Shown here: positions 54,255-64,000 of the stretch, in pieces
Layout: each line of letters opens with the position of its first letter
How positions within the stretch are numbered: the first letter of the stretch is position 1
Assembly: GCA_025359185.1 (NCBI GenBank)
Contig: JANYHF010000025.1
Coordinates: 62,001-126,000 of the forward strand
Reading direction: 5' to 3'
Length of the DNA: 64,000 bases
Source: Hyphomicrobiaceae bacterium
GTDB lineage: Bacteria > Pseudomonadota > Alphaproteobacteria > Rhizobiales > Hyphomicrobiaceae
The notes under the pieces: generated by a model
What the model saw: the letters and a program-made list of their open reading frames with translations, nothing else
What the model was told of the DNA's origin: nothing
Database searches by the model: none
Program-made: the position numbers and the translations under genes

Positions 54255-54319
54255 CCCGCCCCACCCCCACCTTGTTCCTCCCCGTGGAGGGGGGAGGAAC
54301 AAGGTGGGGGTGGGGCGGG
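54255..54319. repeat. Perfect 29-bp hairpin, family A
   Basis: The left arm at 54255-54283 (begins CCCGCCCCACCCCCACC) is perfectly complementary to the right arm at 54291-54319, with a 7-base loop. It is the best-preserved copy of the family. The remaining 54320-54604 gap up to the LysR stop shows no gene that I can support. Confidence 0.9.
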
Positions 54320-54604
54320 AAGGCCCATCGATGGGGGTGCCTGCTTCAACCTCAGCCGGAAGGACTCTAGCGCCAAAGGCTCGGGGGGCCCAAACAGAAA
54401 GAGCCGGGACCAGGCCCGGCACAAGTTGGGTCTAGACACCTGTTGGGGTCAGGCGCGGCGCGGGGCGATTTGCCCGCGCAACCGTTGGCAAAAAGGGAGG
54501 AAATTGCCTTCGGGACTGTCAAGGACAGCGTTGCTATTATGCAGTCATGGTTTGCCCTGGCCTAGGGCCGGACTGGTATATCAGTCATGCGATGGCAGTA
54601 CGGC

Positions 54605-55525
54605 TTACGCCTTCCACTGGCGCGCTTTGGCGACCAGGAAGTCGCGGAACACATGCACGCGCTTGGAGTTTTTCAACTCTTCCGGGTACACAAAATAAGT
54701 CTGGCTCTCGGGCAGCTCGACATCCTTCAGAACACGGACGAGCGAGCCGTCGGCGCTGGCGAGGTAGTCAGGCAGCATGGCGATGCCGACGCCGTGCTGG
54801 GCGGCCAGCTTCAGGCCATAGACATTGTTCACCCTGAGTGCGCCCGGCCTGCCCTCCTGACCCTCGCGGCCCGCGGTCTCCAGATAGTTGATCTCGCGCG
54901 AATTATCGATCTGCGGCCCGCCGAAGATCAAGATGCGGTGATTGTCGAGATCCTCGATCTTGATCGGTTCGCCATGGCGCTTGATATACTCTGCTGAGGC
55001 GAATGCCTGGTAATGGACGGTGAACAGTGGCCGCCGGATCAGGTCGTTCTGGCGCGGTTCACGGAACCAGATGGCGACATCGGCTTCGCGCATTGGCAGA
55101 TCCAGCTCATCGTCGGTGAGGATGAACTGCAGGCGGATTTCCGGGTAGAGATCGATGAACTCACTGAGCCGTGGCGTCAGCCAGGCCGAGCCGAGCCCGA
55201 CGGCGGTGGTCACGCGCAGCTCGCCTGACGGCTTTGAATTGGCATCGGCAAGCAGGCTCGCGGCCTTTTGCAGCTTGGTGAACACCTCATGGGCGGCGCG
55301 GAACAACAGCTCGCCCTGCTCGGTGAGGACTAGCCCTCGGGCATGACGGTGGAACAGGGAGACGTTCAGCTCACGTTCCAGCGCGCTCACCTGGCGGCTG
55401 ACGGCCGACTGGCTCATATCCAGGGTGTCGCCGGCGTGGGTGAAACTGCCCGCTTCGGCCGCTGCGTGGAAGATCCGCAGCTTGTCCCAGTCCAAAGCGA
55501 AGCGGGTCGTACTGCTCTCACGCAT
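54605..55525 (-). CDS. LysR-family transcriptional regulator
   Basis: This 306-aa regulator has an N-terminal winged HTH (WDKLRIFHAAAEAGSFTHAG, then MSQSAVSRQVSALEREL) and a periplasmic-binding-like effector domain (about 95-300). ATG 55525 starts next to the domain; a 47-codon extension upstream would reach into trxB. It lies 56 bp downstream of trxB on the same strand. The trxB-lysR pairing is known in Rhizobiales. Confidence 0.92.
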   Translation of the reverse strand: MRESSTTRFALDWDKLRIFHAAAEAGSFTHAGDTLDMSQSAVSRQVSALERELNVSLFHRHARGLVLTEQGELLFRAAHEVFTKLQKAASLLADANSKPSGELRVTTAVGLGSAWLTPRLSEFIDLYPEIRLQFILTDDELDLPMREADVAIWFREPRQNDLIRRPLFTVHYQAFASAEYIKRHGEPIKIEDLDNHRILIFGGPQIDNSREINYLETAGREGQEGRPGALRVNNVYGLKLAAQHGVGIAMLPDYLASADGSLVRVLKDVELPESQTYFVYPEELKNSKRVHVFRDFLVAKARQWKA

Positions 55526-55581
55526 GGCGGCTCGCGGCTGGCTGGGGGCTTTCGGCACGGGTGGTTGAGCCCCTTTTGGAA

Positions 55582-56562
55582 TTACTCGGCTGCCCGTGAT
55601 GCCGATGGCATCTGGCTGGTTTCGGCGTGGGCAAGGAACCGCTCGGCATCGAGGGCCGCCATACAACCCATGCCTGCGGCGGTGACGGCCTGCCGGTAGA
55701 TGTCGTCGGTGACATCGCCAGCAGCAAACACACCAGGGATGTTGGTCGCGACCGTTCCAGGCTGCGTGATGATGTAACCGCTGGGCCTGAGGGCAATCTT
55801 GCCTTTAAAGACCTCCGTTGCCGGCGCGTGGCCGATGGCGATGAAGATCCCATCCACGGGCAGCGCCGTAATCTGGCCGGTCTTCATATTTTTCAGGCGC
55901 ACGCCCGTTACGGCGACCGGCTTCTGTGTTCCAGTCACCTCATCAAGGGCCGCATCCCAGATCACGTCGATCTTGGGATTATTGAACAGCCGCTCCTGCA
56001 AGATCTTCTCGGCGCGGAAGTGATCGCGGCGATGCACGACCGTGACCTTGCGCGCGAATTTGGTGAGGAACAGCGCTTCTTCGACGGCCGTATTGCCGCC
56101 ACCAACGACAACAACGTCTTTGCCGCGAAAGAAGAAGCCGTCGCAGGTGGCGCAGGCCGAGACACCGTGGCCCTTGAACTGATCTTCCGACGGCAAGCCC
56201 AGCCAGCGGGCTTGCGCGCCGGTGCAGATGATGACCGCATCGGCCGTGTAGGTGTCGCCCGAATCGCCCATCATCTTGAACGGGCGCCGTGTCAGGTCCA
56301 CATCGGTAATGGTGTCGGTGATGATCTCGGTGCCAACGTGCTCGGCCTGGGCCTGCATCTGCTCCATCAGCCAGGGCCCCTGGACGGTCGCGGCGAAGCC
56401 CGGATAGTTCTCGACGTCGGTAGTGATGGTAAGCTGACCGCCGGGCTGAATACCCTGGATCAGTATCGGTTTCAGCATGGCCCGGGCGGCATAAATGGCG
56501 GCCGTGTAGCCAGCCGGGCCCGAGCCGACGATCACGACCTTCGAATGGTGGTGTTTGCTCAT
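55582..56562 (-). CDS. trxB: Thioredoxin-disulfide reductase
   Basis: This 326-aa flavoenzyme reduces thioredoxin with NADPH. The FAD site is [19 protein letters not shown], the redox-active pair is Cys137/Cys140 in [10 protein letters not shown], the NADPH site is [14 protein letters not shown], and the C-terminal FAD loop is [15 protein letters not shown]. It is upstream of lysR, and hprK lies 124 bp further upstream on the same strand. A palindrome in that gap may control it. Confidence 0.96.
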   Translation of the reverse strand: MSKHHHSKVVIVGSGPAGYTAAIYAARAMLKPILIQGIQPGGQLTITTDVENYPGFAATVQGPWLMEQMQAQAEHVGTEIITDTITDVDLTRRPFKMMGDSGDTYTADAVIICTGAQARWLGLPSEDQFKGHGVSACATCDGFFFRGKDVVVVGGGNTAVEEALFLTKFARKVTVVHRRDHFRAEKILQERLFNNPKIDVIWDAALDEVTGTQKPVAVTGVRLKNMKTGQITALPVDGIFIAIGHAPATEVFKGKIALRPSGYIITQPGTVATNIPGVFAAGDVTDDIYRQAVTAAGMGCMAALDAERFLAHAETSQMPSASRAAE

Positions 56563-56641
56563 AAGACCTCCGGCGCGGGGCTACGCGAAAGACGGGCAGG
56601 CAGCCTCAAAAAAAGGTGACCGCAGGCTAGTCGAGGCAAAG

Positions 56642-56660
56642 CTATGCAGTCAATGCATAG
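56642..56660. promoter_or_regulatory. Palindrome in the hprK-trxB gap
   Basis: CTATGCA-GTCAA-TGCATAG is a perfect inverted repeat with 7-bp arms, 80 bp before the trxB start. On the minus strand its centre reads TTGACT, a good -35-like hexamer, so a bound regulator would cover a trxB promoter. The -10 element is not clear. Confidence 0.5.
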
Positions 56661-56686
56661 GTGGGCGGGTTTACATCAAATCTTGT

Positions 56687-57139
56687 CTATTGCCGCTGCA
56701 CTGCACCCAACAGGAGTACCGCGATCTTGGCTGGCGTTGACGCATCGAATGCGTGCAGCCGGACGCAGGGAATGGCCACGGTTAGCAATTTGGCGCTGTG
56801 ATCTGGCTCCGGCATCCGGGGCACGTCCTGGCGCGGCACCAGATCCACAATCAGGCGGATCACGGCGGCATCGCGAACAGGCCAGGGCACAATACCGATG
56901 CCGCGCACCTCCAGCTTGCCAGCAATCGAGGCTGGCGCGCGCCCGGTGACCTCGTCTGCGTCCCGGCTCAGCACAACTTGATCGTCAGACACCAAGGACC
57001 ACGGCGACGGCGGAATGATCAACCGCAGCGCCAGATCGGACTTCCCGGACCCCGATGGACCGCGCAGCAATACGCCATCATTGCCAAGCGCCACCAGCGT
57101 GCCGTGCACGGTCTTGCCAGTTCGGCGATTGGCTTCCAC
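56687..57139 (-). CDS. hprK: HPr kinase/phosphorylase, short alphaproteobacterial form
   Basis: This 150-aa protein is only the catalytic domain of HprK, without the N-terminal domain of the Firmicute enzyme, as is normal in alphaproteobacteria. Walker A is GPSGSGKSD at 27-35; VSDDQVVL and GIGIVP follow. It phosphorylates HPr on Ser. It lies 53 bp after chvG on the same strand. The EIIA and HPr genes that often follow are not here; trxB follows instead. Confidence 0.92.
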   Translation of the reverse strand: MEANRRTGKTVHGTLVALGNDGVLLRGPSGSGKSDLALRLIIPPSPWSLVSDDQVVLSRDADEVTGRAPASIAGKLEVRGIGIVPWPVRDAAVIRLIVDLVPRQDVPRMPEPDHSAKLLTVAIPCVRLHAFDASTPAKIAVLLLGAVQRQ

Positions 57140-57192
57140 GGTCTGTGTTGCCTATCTCTGTGGTATTTGCATCGCAATTGAGAGGCTGCGCA

Positions 57193-59109
57193 CTACCGGC
57201 GCCCGTAGGACCGGACACGCTGCACCCGCTGGCCCTTGAGGGTGATGGTGGCTGGCAGCTGGACGCTGAAGCGAGCGCCCGCGACCCGGGTTTCGACGAC
57301 GCCAAGATCCGCCGTGCCGGTCCTATGCACCGTGTTCTCGATCTGGTTCTCGGCCCAGATCTTGCCTCCATGAGCTTTGACAATTTCCTCGCAAATACTG
57401 AGGCCCAGCCCCGAATTGTTACCAAAGGCGCTGACCGGGCGGTCGGTGTAAAAGCGATGGAAAATCCGCTCCAGATTGTCGGCGGGGATGCCCGGCCCCT
57501 GGTCCTCGATAGCAATGTGCACCATGCCGGCCTCGCGGCTCAACCGGATACGGACCTGGCCGTTGGGCGGCGAAAACGACAGAGCGTTGTCGAGTAGGTT
57601 CTTGAACACCTGACCCAGCCGCGTGTCATGGCCCAAAATGCGATAGGCTTGGGTTGGTTCAAGGTCGGTCTCATCCATGTGCAGTAGCACCCGCTGGTCG
57701 TGGCGCACATGCACGTCATTGAACATATCTGTCAGCGTCGTCAAAAGGTGGCTGAGGTCCACCGGCTTGGCGTCGTTGAGGGCCATATCGGCATCGGCGC
57801 GGGTGGCCTTGGAAATGTCGTCGATTAGCCGGGTCAGCCGTTTGACATCGTTTTGAATGGTATCTGTGAGAATCTTGCGATCCGAGTCGGTCTTGACCAC
57901 CGCAAGTGTCTCCGCCGCGCTGCGCACAGACGTCAGCGGATTTTTCAGCTCGTGCGCCACGTCGGCGGCAAAGCGCTCGCTCGACTCAATACGTTTGTAG
58001 AGCGCCTCAGTCATACTGCGCAGCGTGATCGAGAGATGCGCAATTTCATCGCCCCGGTCGCTGAGGTCGGGCAGGTCCTGGCGCCGTTTCAGATTGAGCT
58101 GCACCCGGTCGGCGGCATTGGCGAGCTGGCGCAACGGCAGCGCGATGGTGCCCGCCAGCAGCAATGACGTGATCGCCATGGCCAGCAGCCCGAGACCGCC
58201 GATCCACAGCACCGTCCGCCGCTCAGTCCACAACAGCTTATCGATTTCGGCTTCGCGCGTCGAAATCCAAAGCACGCCAAGCGTCTCTTTGCGTTTGACC
58301 GGCGTCAGAATGGAGATCGTGCGCCGGCCCCGGTCGTTCATCGTGATGATGGCAACGGACTTGCCTTTAACCGCTTCGGCAAATTCGGGGTAGGCCAGCA
58401 CGTTCTTGCGCCCGATGTCGCGGTAGACATGCAGGTCGGTGCCATCCATCCAGTCGCTGAGCCGGGTCCAGAAGCTCTTGATGATCTGGGTTTGTGGAGC
58501 GCTGCCCGCTTCGGTGCTGACATCCTGTTCTTCCTGGCTGTCATACATGAAGGTTCCGTCTGTGCGGAACAGGCGCATCCGCATCCCCGAACCGTCGACA
58601 ACCTGATGGGCGATTAGACTGAGCCGTTCGGGGCGAATGGGAAATTGCAGCGTATGGGTTGCTATTGCCTGGCGCAGTTCAGAGCTTTTGCCCGGCTCCA
58701 ACAGTTCGCTGTCGATGACCACGCGATCGGTCTCGCGGGTCGCCGTGGAAGCGATATAGCCTGCAACGATCTCGGCCTCCGAGACCATGCTTTCGAGCTT
58801 CGAACGTACAAAAGAGGCTTGGAACGGGCTGAAAAACAGGATGGCGAGTGTAAGGAGCAAGAGGCCGATCAAGTTGAGCGTGACGATCTTACCGACCACC
58901 GATCCATAGAACGGTCCGAGCCAGCGCTGCCGGGCCATCCAATCGAGCGCGGGCTCGGCGGCATTGGCGCAGACCCTGCCTAAGGCTCTCAAACCGGCGT
59001 TCAGCCAGGCCACGGCAGGCGCAATGGCGGCGTGAAATCGGCCGATATGTGGTTCCGCCGATGAACTGACAGCCATCAACGGGCGCAACAGGGCTTGGCG
59101 ATCGATCAT
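57193..59109 (-). CDS. chvG: Sensor histidine kinase ChvG (ExoS/BvrS type)
   Basis: This 638-aa membrane kinase has an N-terminal cytoplasmic segment, a first helix at about 74-93, a periplasmic sensor domain (94-298) and a second helix at about 300-321. HAMP follows, then HisKA with His386 in ADVAHELKNPLTS, and HATPase with NLLDNALSFS, DQGPGIP and GLGLSICEEIV. In rhizobia and Brucella it senses acid and envelope stress and controls exopolysaccharide and virulence genes, with ExoR as periplasmic inhibitor. It is cotranscribed with chvI (67 bp gap). Confidence 0.95.
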   Translation of the reverse strand: MIDRQALLRPLMAVSSSAEPHIGRFHAAIAPAVAWLNAGLRALGRVCANAAEPALDWMARQRWLGPFYGSVVGKIVTLNLIGLLLLTLAILFFSPFQASFVRSKLESMVSEAEIVAGYIASTATRETDRVVIDSELLEPGKSSELRQAIATHTLQFPIRPERLSLIAHQVVDGSGMRMRLFRTDGTFMYDSQEEQDVSTEAGSAPQTQIIKSFWTRLSDWMDGTDLHVYRDIGRKNVLAYPEFAEAVKGKSVAIITMNDRGRRTISILTPVKRKETLGVLWISTREAEIDKLLWTERRTVLWIGGLGLLAMAITSLLLAGTIALPLRQLANAADRVQLNLKRRQDLPDLSDRGDEIAHLSITLRSMTEALYKRIESSERFAADVAHELKNPLTSVRSAAETLAVVKTDSDRKILTDTIQNDVKRLTRLIDDISKATRADADMALNDAKPVDLSHLLTTLTDMFNDVHVRHDQRVLLHMDETDLEPTQAYRILGHDTRLGQVFKNLLDNALSFSPPNGQVRIRLSREAGMVHIAIEDQGPGIPADNLERIFHRFYTDRPVSAFGNNSGLGLSICEEIVKAHGGKIWAENQIENTVHRTGTADLGVVETRVAGARFSVQLPATITLKGQRVQRVRSYGRR

Positions 59110-59176
59110 TGGGTGTCCCCCCGAAGATCAGTCTCGAACCGCCGGACGCAAACCCGACCTAGACATCCCGGCACCC

Positions 59177-59884
59177 TCAGGCTTCCTTGAAGCGGTAGCC
59201 AACGCCATACAAGGTCTCGATCACATCGAAATTATCGTCGACTTCCTTGAATTTCTTGCGCAGCCGCTTGATGTGGCTGTCGATCGTGCGGTCGTCCACA
59301 TAAACCTGATCGTCATAGGCGGCGTCCATCAATGCGTCACGGCTTTTGACAACGCCGGGCCGCTGGGCAAGGGCTTGCAGGATCAGGAATTCGGTCACTG
59401 TGAGCGTGACGGCTTTGTTGTCCCAGTGGCAGGTATGGCGCTCCGGGTCCATCTTGAGGAGGCCGCGCTCCACGATGGCGGCCTGCTGGGCTGGCGTCAC
59501 AGGCGTATCCTTGACGCCCGATCGGCGCAGGATCGATTTCACGCGCTCCACAAGCAGCCGCTGCGAGAACGGCTTGGCGATATAGTCGTCGGCACCCATC
59601 TTGAGGCCGAACAGCTCGTCGATCTCCTCGTCCTTGGAGGTGAGGAATATCACCGGCATATCGCTGGTCTGGCGCAAGCGGCGTAAGAGCTCCATGCCAT
59701 CCATTTTCGGCATCTTGATATCGAAGATGGCGAGGTCCGCCGGGGTCTCCGTCAGGCCTTCTAAAGCCGCCGCACCGTCATTATAGGTACGGATCTTGTA
59801 GCCCTCGGCCTCCAGCGCCATGCGGAGCGAGTTGAGGATGTTCCTGTCGTCATCGACGAGCGCGATTGAGCTGTTGGTGCGCAT
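59177..59884 (-). CDS. chvI: Response regulator ChvI (ChvI/ExoS pathway)
   Basis: This 235-aa OmpR-class regulator has receiver Asp55 in [12 protein letters not shown], acidic group ALVDDD and YIAKPFS with the conserved Lys. A winged-helix effector domain fills about 135-233 ([43 protein letters not shown]). ATG 59884 fits the family; the frame also has an ATG 27 bp upstream. It is divergent from pckA, with 273 bp between the starts. Confidence 0.95.
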   Translation of the reverse strand: MRTNSSIALVDDDRNILNSLRMALEAEGYKIRTYNDGAAALEGLTETPADLAIFDIKMPKMDGMELLRRLRQTSDMPVIFLTSKDEEIDELFGLKMGADDYIAKPFSQRLLVERVKSILRRSGVKDTPVTPAQQAAIVERGLLKMDPERHTCHWDNKAVTLTVTEFLILQALAQRPGVVKSRDALMDAAYDDQVYVDDRTIDSHIKRLRKKFKEVDDNFDVIETLYGVGYRFKEA

Positions 59885-60157
59885 GTTTCCGCGTTTCCCA
59901 TTCCCTGGCATCAGTCCCTGGCCCCCGATAGGGCGGCAAGGTGGATGAATTGAGGCGAGGGCGGCCGTGTCATCGCCACCCGTCCAATCGCCCCGATACT
60001 AGCCAATTGTGGCGCTGAGGCAACATGCTTGGCCGTAAGAAGCGTGGACAGGCGCAGTGTCCCACCTCCCTTGCTGCAACCCTGGAGCTCACTTAGAGTA
60101 TGCTGACGCGTACTTGCCCCCGAGTCCGTCTGACTTTCGCCAGCGAGGGACGCCACC

Positions 60158-61741
<1,584 letters not shown>

Positions 61742-61751
61742 GGCTTTGGCA

Positions 61752-61897
61752 CCCGTCATCCCGTGTGCGGTGCGTCGCTCCTGTGCGGCGCGCCGCAGAC
61801 ACGGGATCTTGTTGGCCGGATGGGCGCAGGAGCTGCAGGCGAGGTTCCGGATCAGCGCCGCACCATGAAAGACGGTGCAGCGCATCTGGGATGACGG
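61752..61897. repeat. Interspersed palindromic element between pckA and spoVR (family C)
   Basis: The element opens with CCCGTCATCCCG and closes with GGGATGACGG, with inner pairs such as CGGCGCGCCG and several half-palindromes. It fills the 171-bp gap between two convergent genes and may serve as a bidirectional transcription end. Confidence 0.6.
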
Positions 61898-61912
61898 TTT
61901 GCCAATCGCGAA

Positions 61913-63484
61913 TCATGGCACTGGCAGGGCTTCGTGCTCTTTCAGCGTTTTGCCGGTGTCGGCGTCGATTTCCACCAGTTTGACGCGGTAGCCCCAGAGC
62001 TGCGCCAGGTGCTGCAAGGTGCGGTCGCACTGTTCTTTGTCGAGCAGCACGCCGTTGCGCACCGTATGCGAGACGACCAGCCGCCGGGCGCCGGACAAAT
62101 CGGCGTCGGTCACTTGCAGATCGGGATCATGCGCGCTGACGTCGTAATGGCTTGAGAGCGTGCGGCGGACACGGCGGTAGCCTTGCTCGTCGTGGATCGA
62201 GCGGACCAGGGCGGCGGGCGAACCGGCGGTGTCGCTGATTTCGAACAGCCGGAAATCGCGCATCACCTTGGGGCTGAGATATTGCAGCACGAAGCTGTCG
62301 TCGCGGAACTCCGCCCACGCCGTTTTTAGCGTGCCGAGCGCATCGCCGTTGCCCGCAAAATCCGGGAACCACTCGCGGTCCTCCGTGGTCGGCTCTTCGG
62401 CGATACGCTTGATGTCGCGCATCATGGCGTAGCCGAGCGCATAGGGATTGAGGCCGTTGAAATGCGGCTGATCGAAGCGTGGCTGGGTGACTACGGACGA
62501 ATGGCTGTGCAGGAATTCCAGCATCGAGCCTTCGGTGAGCTGGCCAAGCTCGTGCATCCGGTTGAGGATTTCGTAGTGCACGAACGTGGCGCAACCCTCA
62601 TTCATCAACTTGGTCTGGCGCTGGGGGTAGAAATACTGCGCCAGCATACGGACGATGCGCAAGAGCTCGCGCTGCCAGTCAGCGAGCTTGGGGGCGTTCT
62701 TTTCGAGGAAATAGAGCAGGTTTTCCTCGGGCAGGCCAAGCGCCGCGCCCTCTTGCGGCGTGCCGCCACCGCCGGTCTTCTTGGCCTCAGGCTCCGGCCC
62801 CGCGCCTTTGGGTACCGTGCGCCAGAGATCGCTGAACGTCGATTCCTCATACTCACGCCGTTGCTGCAGGCGCTCGCGCTCCTGCGCCAATGAGCGTACA
62901 CGCCGCTTACCAGGATGCCGGCTGATGCCTTGCTGCATCAGCGCGTGTGCCGAATCCATGACGGCTTCGACCGCTTCGAGCCCGTAATGCTCCTCGCATT
63001 CGCTGACGAACGACTTGGCGAACGACAGATAGTCGAGGATGGCGCCGGCGTCGGTCCACTGTTTGAACAGGTAGTTGTTCTTGAAGAAATGGTTGTGGCC
63101 GAAAGCGGCGTGGGCGAGCACCAGCACCTGCATGGTCATGGAGTTCTCTTCCATGATGTAGCTGATGCAAGGATCAGAATTGATGACGATCTCATAGGCC
63201 AGCGCCCGGTGACCGCGCTTGTACATCGCATCTTCACGCGCAAAATGCTTGCCGAACGACCAGTGCCGGTACATCTGCGGCATACCGATTGAGGCGTAGG
63301 CGTCCAGCATCTGCTCGGCGGTGATGACCTCGATCTGGTTGGGGTAGACGTCGAGCCCCATCTCGCCGATGGCGATCTCTTCGATGGCGGCGAAGGATTT
63401 TTTCAAGAGGTCGTAGCTCCACTCCGCGCCCTCATAGAGCGGTGCGACCTTGCCTTTGCGCTTTGCCGGTTTTGCTGTCGTCAT
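61913..63484 (-). CDS. SpoVR family protein (YcgB)
   Basis: This 523-aa protein has the SpoVR/YcgB domain over nearly all its length, recognised by AEWSYDLLKKSFAAIEEIA and MGLDVYPNQIEVITAEQMLD near the N-terminus, HWSFGKHFA, and NEGCATFVHYEILNRMHELG centrally. The biochemical function is unknown. It belongs to the conserved prkA-yeaH-spoVR stress set controlled by sigma-S or nitrogen status in other bacteria. The yeaH-like gene lies 121 bp upstream on the same strand. The insert after about residue 205 is charged and repetitive. Confidence 0.93.
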   Translation of the reverse strand: MTTAKPAKRKGKVAPLYEGAEWSYDLLKKSFAAIEEIAIGEMGLDVYPNQIEVITAEQMLDAYASIGMPQMYRHWSFGKHFAREDAMYKRGHRALAYEIVINSDPCISYIMEENSMTMQVLVLAHAAFGHNHFFKNNYLFKQWTDAGAILDYLSFAKSFVSECEEHYGLEAVEAVMDSAHALMQQGISRHPGKRRVRSLAQERERLQQRREYEESTFSDLWRTVPKGAGPEPEAKKTGGGGTPQEGAALGLPEENLLYFLEKNAPKLADWQRELLRIVRMLAQYFYPQRQTKLMNEGCATFVHYEILNRMHELGQLTEGSMLEFLHSHSSVVTQPRFDQPHFNGLNPYALGYAMMRDIKRIAEEPTTEDREWFPDFAGNGDALGTLKTAWAEFRDDSFVLQYLSPKVMRDFRLFEISDTAGSPAALVRSIHDEQGYRRVRRTLSSHYDVSAHDPDLQVTDADLSGARRLVVSHTVRNGVLLDKEQCDRTLQHLAQLWGYRVKLVEIDADTGKTLKEHEALPVP

Positions 63485-63511
63485 GCCAGTGACTATCCCC
63501 GCTAGGTCAAT

Positions 63512-63602
63512 AGAAGCGAATAGTGAGTAGCGAATAGCGAATAGAGCTCCAACTTCGCACGCTTTTTCCCCTATTCACTATTCGCTACTCCCTGTTCGCT
63601 CT
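63512..63602. repeat. AATAG-type inverted repeat between yeaH and spoVR (family D)
   Basis: AGCGAATAGTGAGTAGCGAATAG (63514 on, shown here by its repeated unit GCGAATAG) recurs three times on the left; CTATTCACTATTCGCTACTC and TTCGCT recur on the right in inverse orientation. The hairpin lies between two genes expected to be cotranscribed, so it may separate their expression levels. Confidence 0.7.
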
Positions 63603-63605
63603 TTC

Positions 63606-64000
63606 TTACGCCGCCTCCGCCGATCCGGAGAACAGCTCGCGGAACACGGGATAGATGTCGCTGGGCGACGACACGCGGCGCATGGCGAAATTCTCGTTGC
63701 CATCGACCAGCTCTTCGTAGCCGGTCCAGACCAGGCTGTCGGACATGCCGCCGCGCTGGTTCTCGGGCGCGACCTCGATATAGGCGAAATACTGCGTGAG
63801 CGGAAGGATGCCCTCCTGTAGCAGAGCCATGGCCTTGTCCATATCGTCGTCGAAGTTGTGACCATCGGAGGCTTGGGCCGTATAGATGTTCCAATCGGAC
63901 ACTGGATAGCGCTCCTTGACGATTTCCAGCATCTTATCGAACGCCGTCGAAATCACCGTACCGCCGGTTTCGGTGCCGCGGAAGAAGGTTTCCTCGTCCA
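63606..64000 (-). CDS. YeaH/YhbH family (DUF444) protein, C-terminal part
   Basis: The frame is open at the right window edge. At least 130 codons of a DUF444 protein are seen: DEETFFRGTETGGTVISTAF, then ERYPVSDWNIYTAQASDGHN with a von Willebrand-like DGxN, QYFAYIEVA and a DIYPVFRELF end. These proteins act with the PrkA serine kinase and SpoVR in stress survival. prkA should lie beyond the window on the same strand. Confidence 0.92.
   Translation of the reverse strand, partial: DEETFFRGTETGGTVISTAFDKMLEIVKERYPVSDWNIYTAQASDGHNFDDDMDKAMALLQEGILPLTQYFAYIEVAPENQRGGMSDSLVWTGYEELVDGNENFAMRRVSSPSDIYPVFRELFSGSAEAA

Overview
The window reads as one 64-kb chromosomal segment of a GC-rich alphaproteobacterium, closest in gene content to Hyphomicrobiales (Rhizobiales). 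The pointers are GcrA, the ChvG-ChvI pair next to a short HPr kinase and pckA, a GAAC-N7-GAAC SOS box before lexA, a lexA/comEC/gltX block, a DUF2865 protein, a bactofilin, and the order phoR-pstSCAB-phoU-phoB. I see no rRNA, tRNA, CRISPR array, prophage or insertion sequence. Genes are tightly packed, with many ATGA-type overlaps and three convergent pairs whose coding ends overlap.

Layout. 1-5.9 kb: ybbP-ybbA divergent from tesA, then thpR, a phosphatase-like protein, a pterin carbinolamine dehydratase, a DUF2865 protein and an amidase. 5.9-10.5 kb: a NifU-like/cupin/yidD operon, folE, a patatin-like protein and a DHA2-type exporter. 10.5-18.9 kb: lexA with its operators, comEC, gltX, a small secreted protein, an MFS/GST pair and a metal-ligand-free M24 protein. 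18.9-26.9 kb: a decayed sugar-isomerase gene, panB, a YfgM-like protein, bamB, a rhomboid protease, rlmJ, a bactofilin, a VOC/TetR divergon, and sco1 with a 54-aa membrane protein. 27-33.3 kb: a one-carbon cluster of a MetV-like cysteine-rich protein, a MetF-like protein, a classical MetF and an AcsE-like methyltransferase, interleaved with a frameshifted DUF2461 gene, an exported Rid protein and a WYL regulator. 33.5-37.6 kb: gpt, zapE, small regulatory-type or unknown proteins and a DUF1989 protein. 37.8-46.5 kb: mrp, DUF971, then the whole phosphate regulon. 46.7-51 kb: gcrA divergent from argD-argF-hslO. 51.5-64 kb: an EF-G-like GTPase, a VOC protein, LysR, trxB, hprK-chvG-chvI, pckA, spoVR and the start of a yeaH-type gene.

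How the genes work together. The Pho block encodes sensor, transporter, PhoU and response regulator in one direction, with a strong hairpin after pstS. ChvI/ChvG/HprK/PckA is the envelope and carbon-status module, but the PTS genes often found beside hprK are absent here. The 27-33 kb cluster carries the parts needed to move methyl groups between a corrinoid protein and tetrahydrofolate and to oxidise methyl-THF. No corrinoid protein or reactivase lies inside the window.

The most unusual signals are the acetogen-like MetV/MetF/methyltransferase set, several families of dispersed palindromes (one a perfect 29-bp hairpin, another supplying the start codon of hslO), two gene remnants (a one-base frameshift in DUF2461 and a sugar-isomerase pseudogene), and enzymes that have lost family-defining residues (M24, Rid, NifU-like). 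I did not find a clearly new defence or biosynthetic system.
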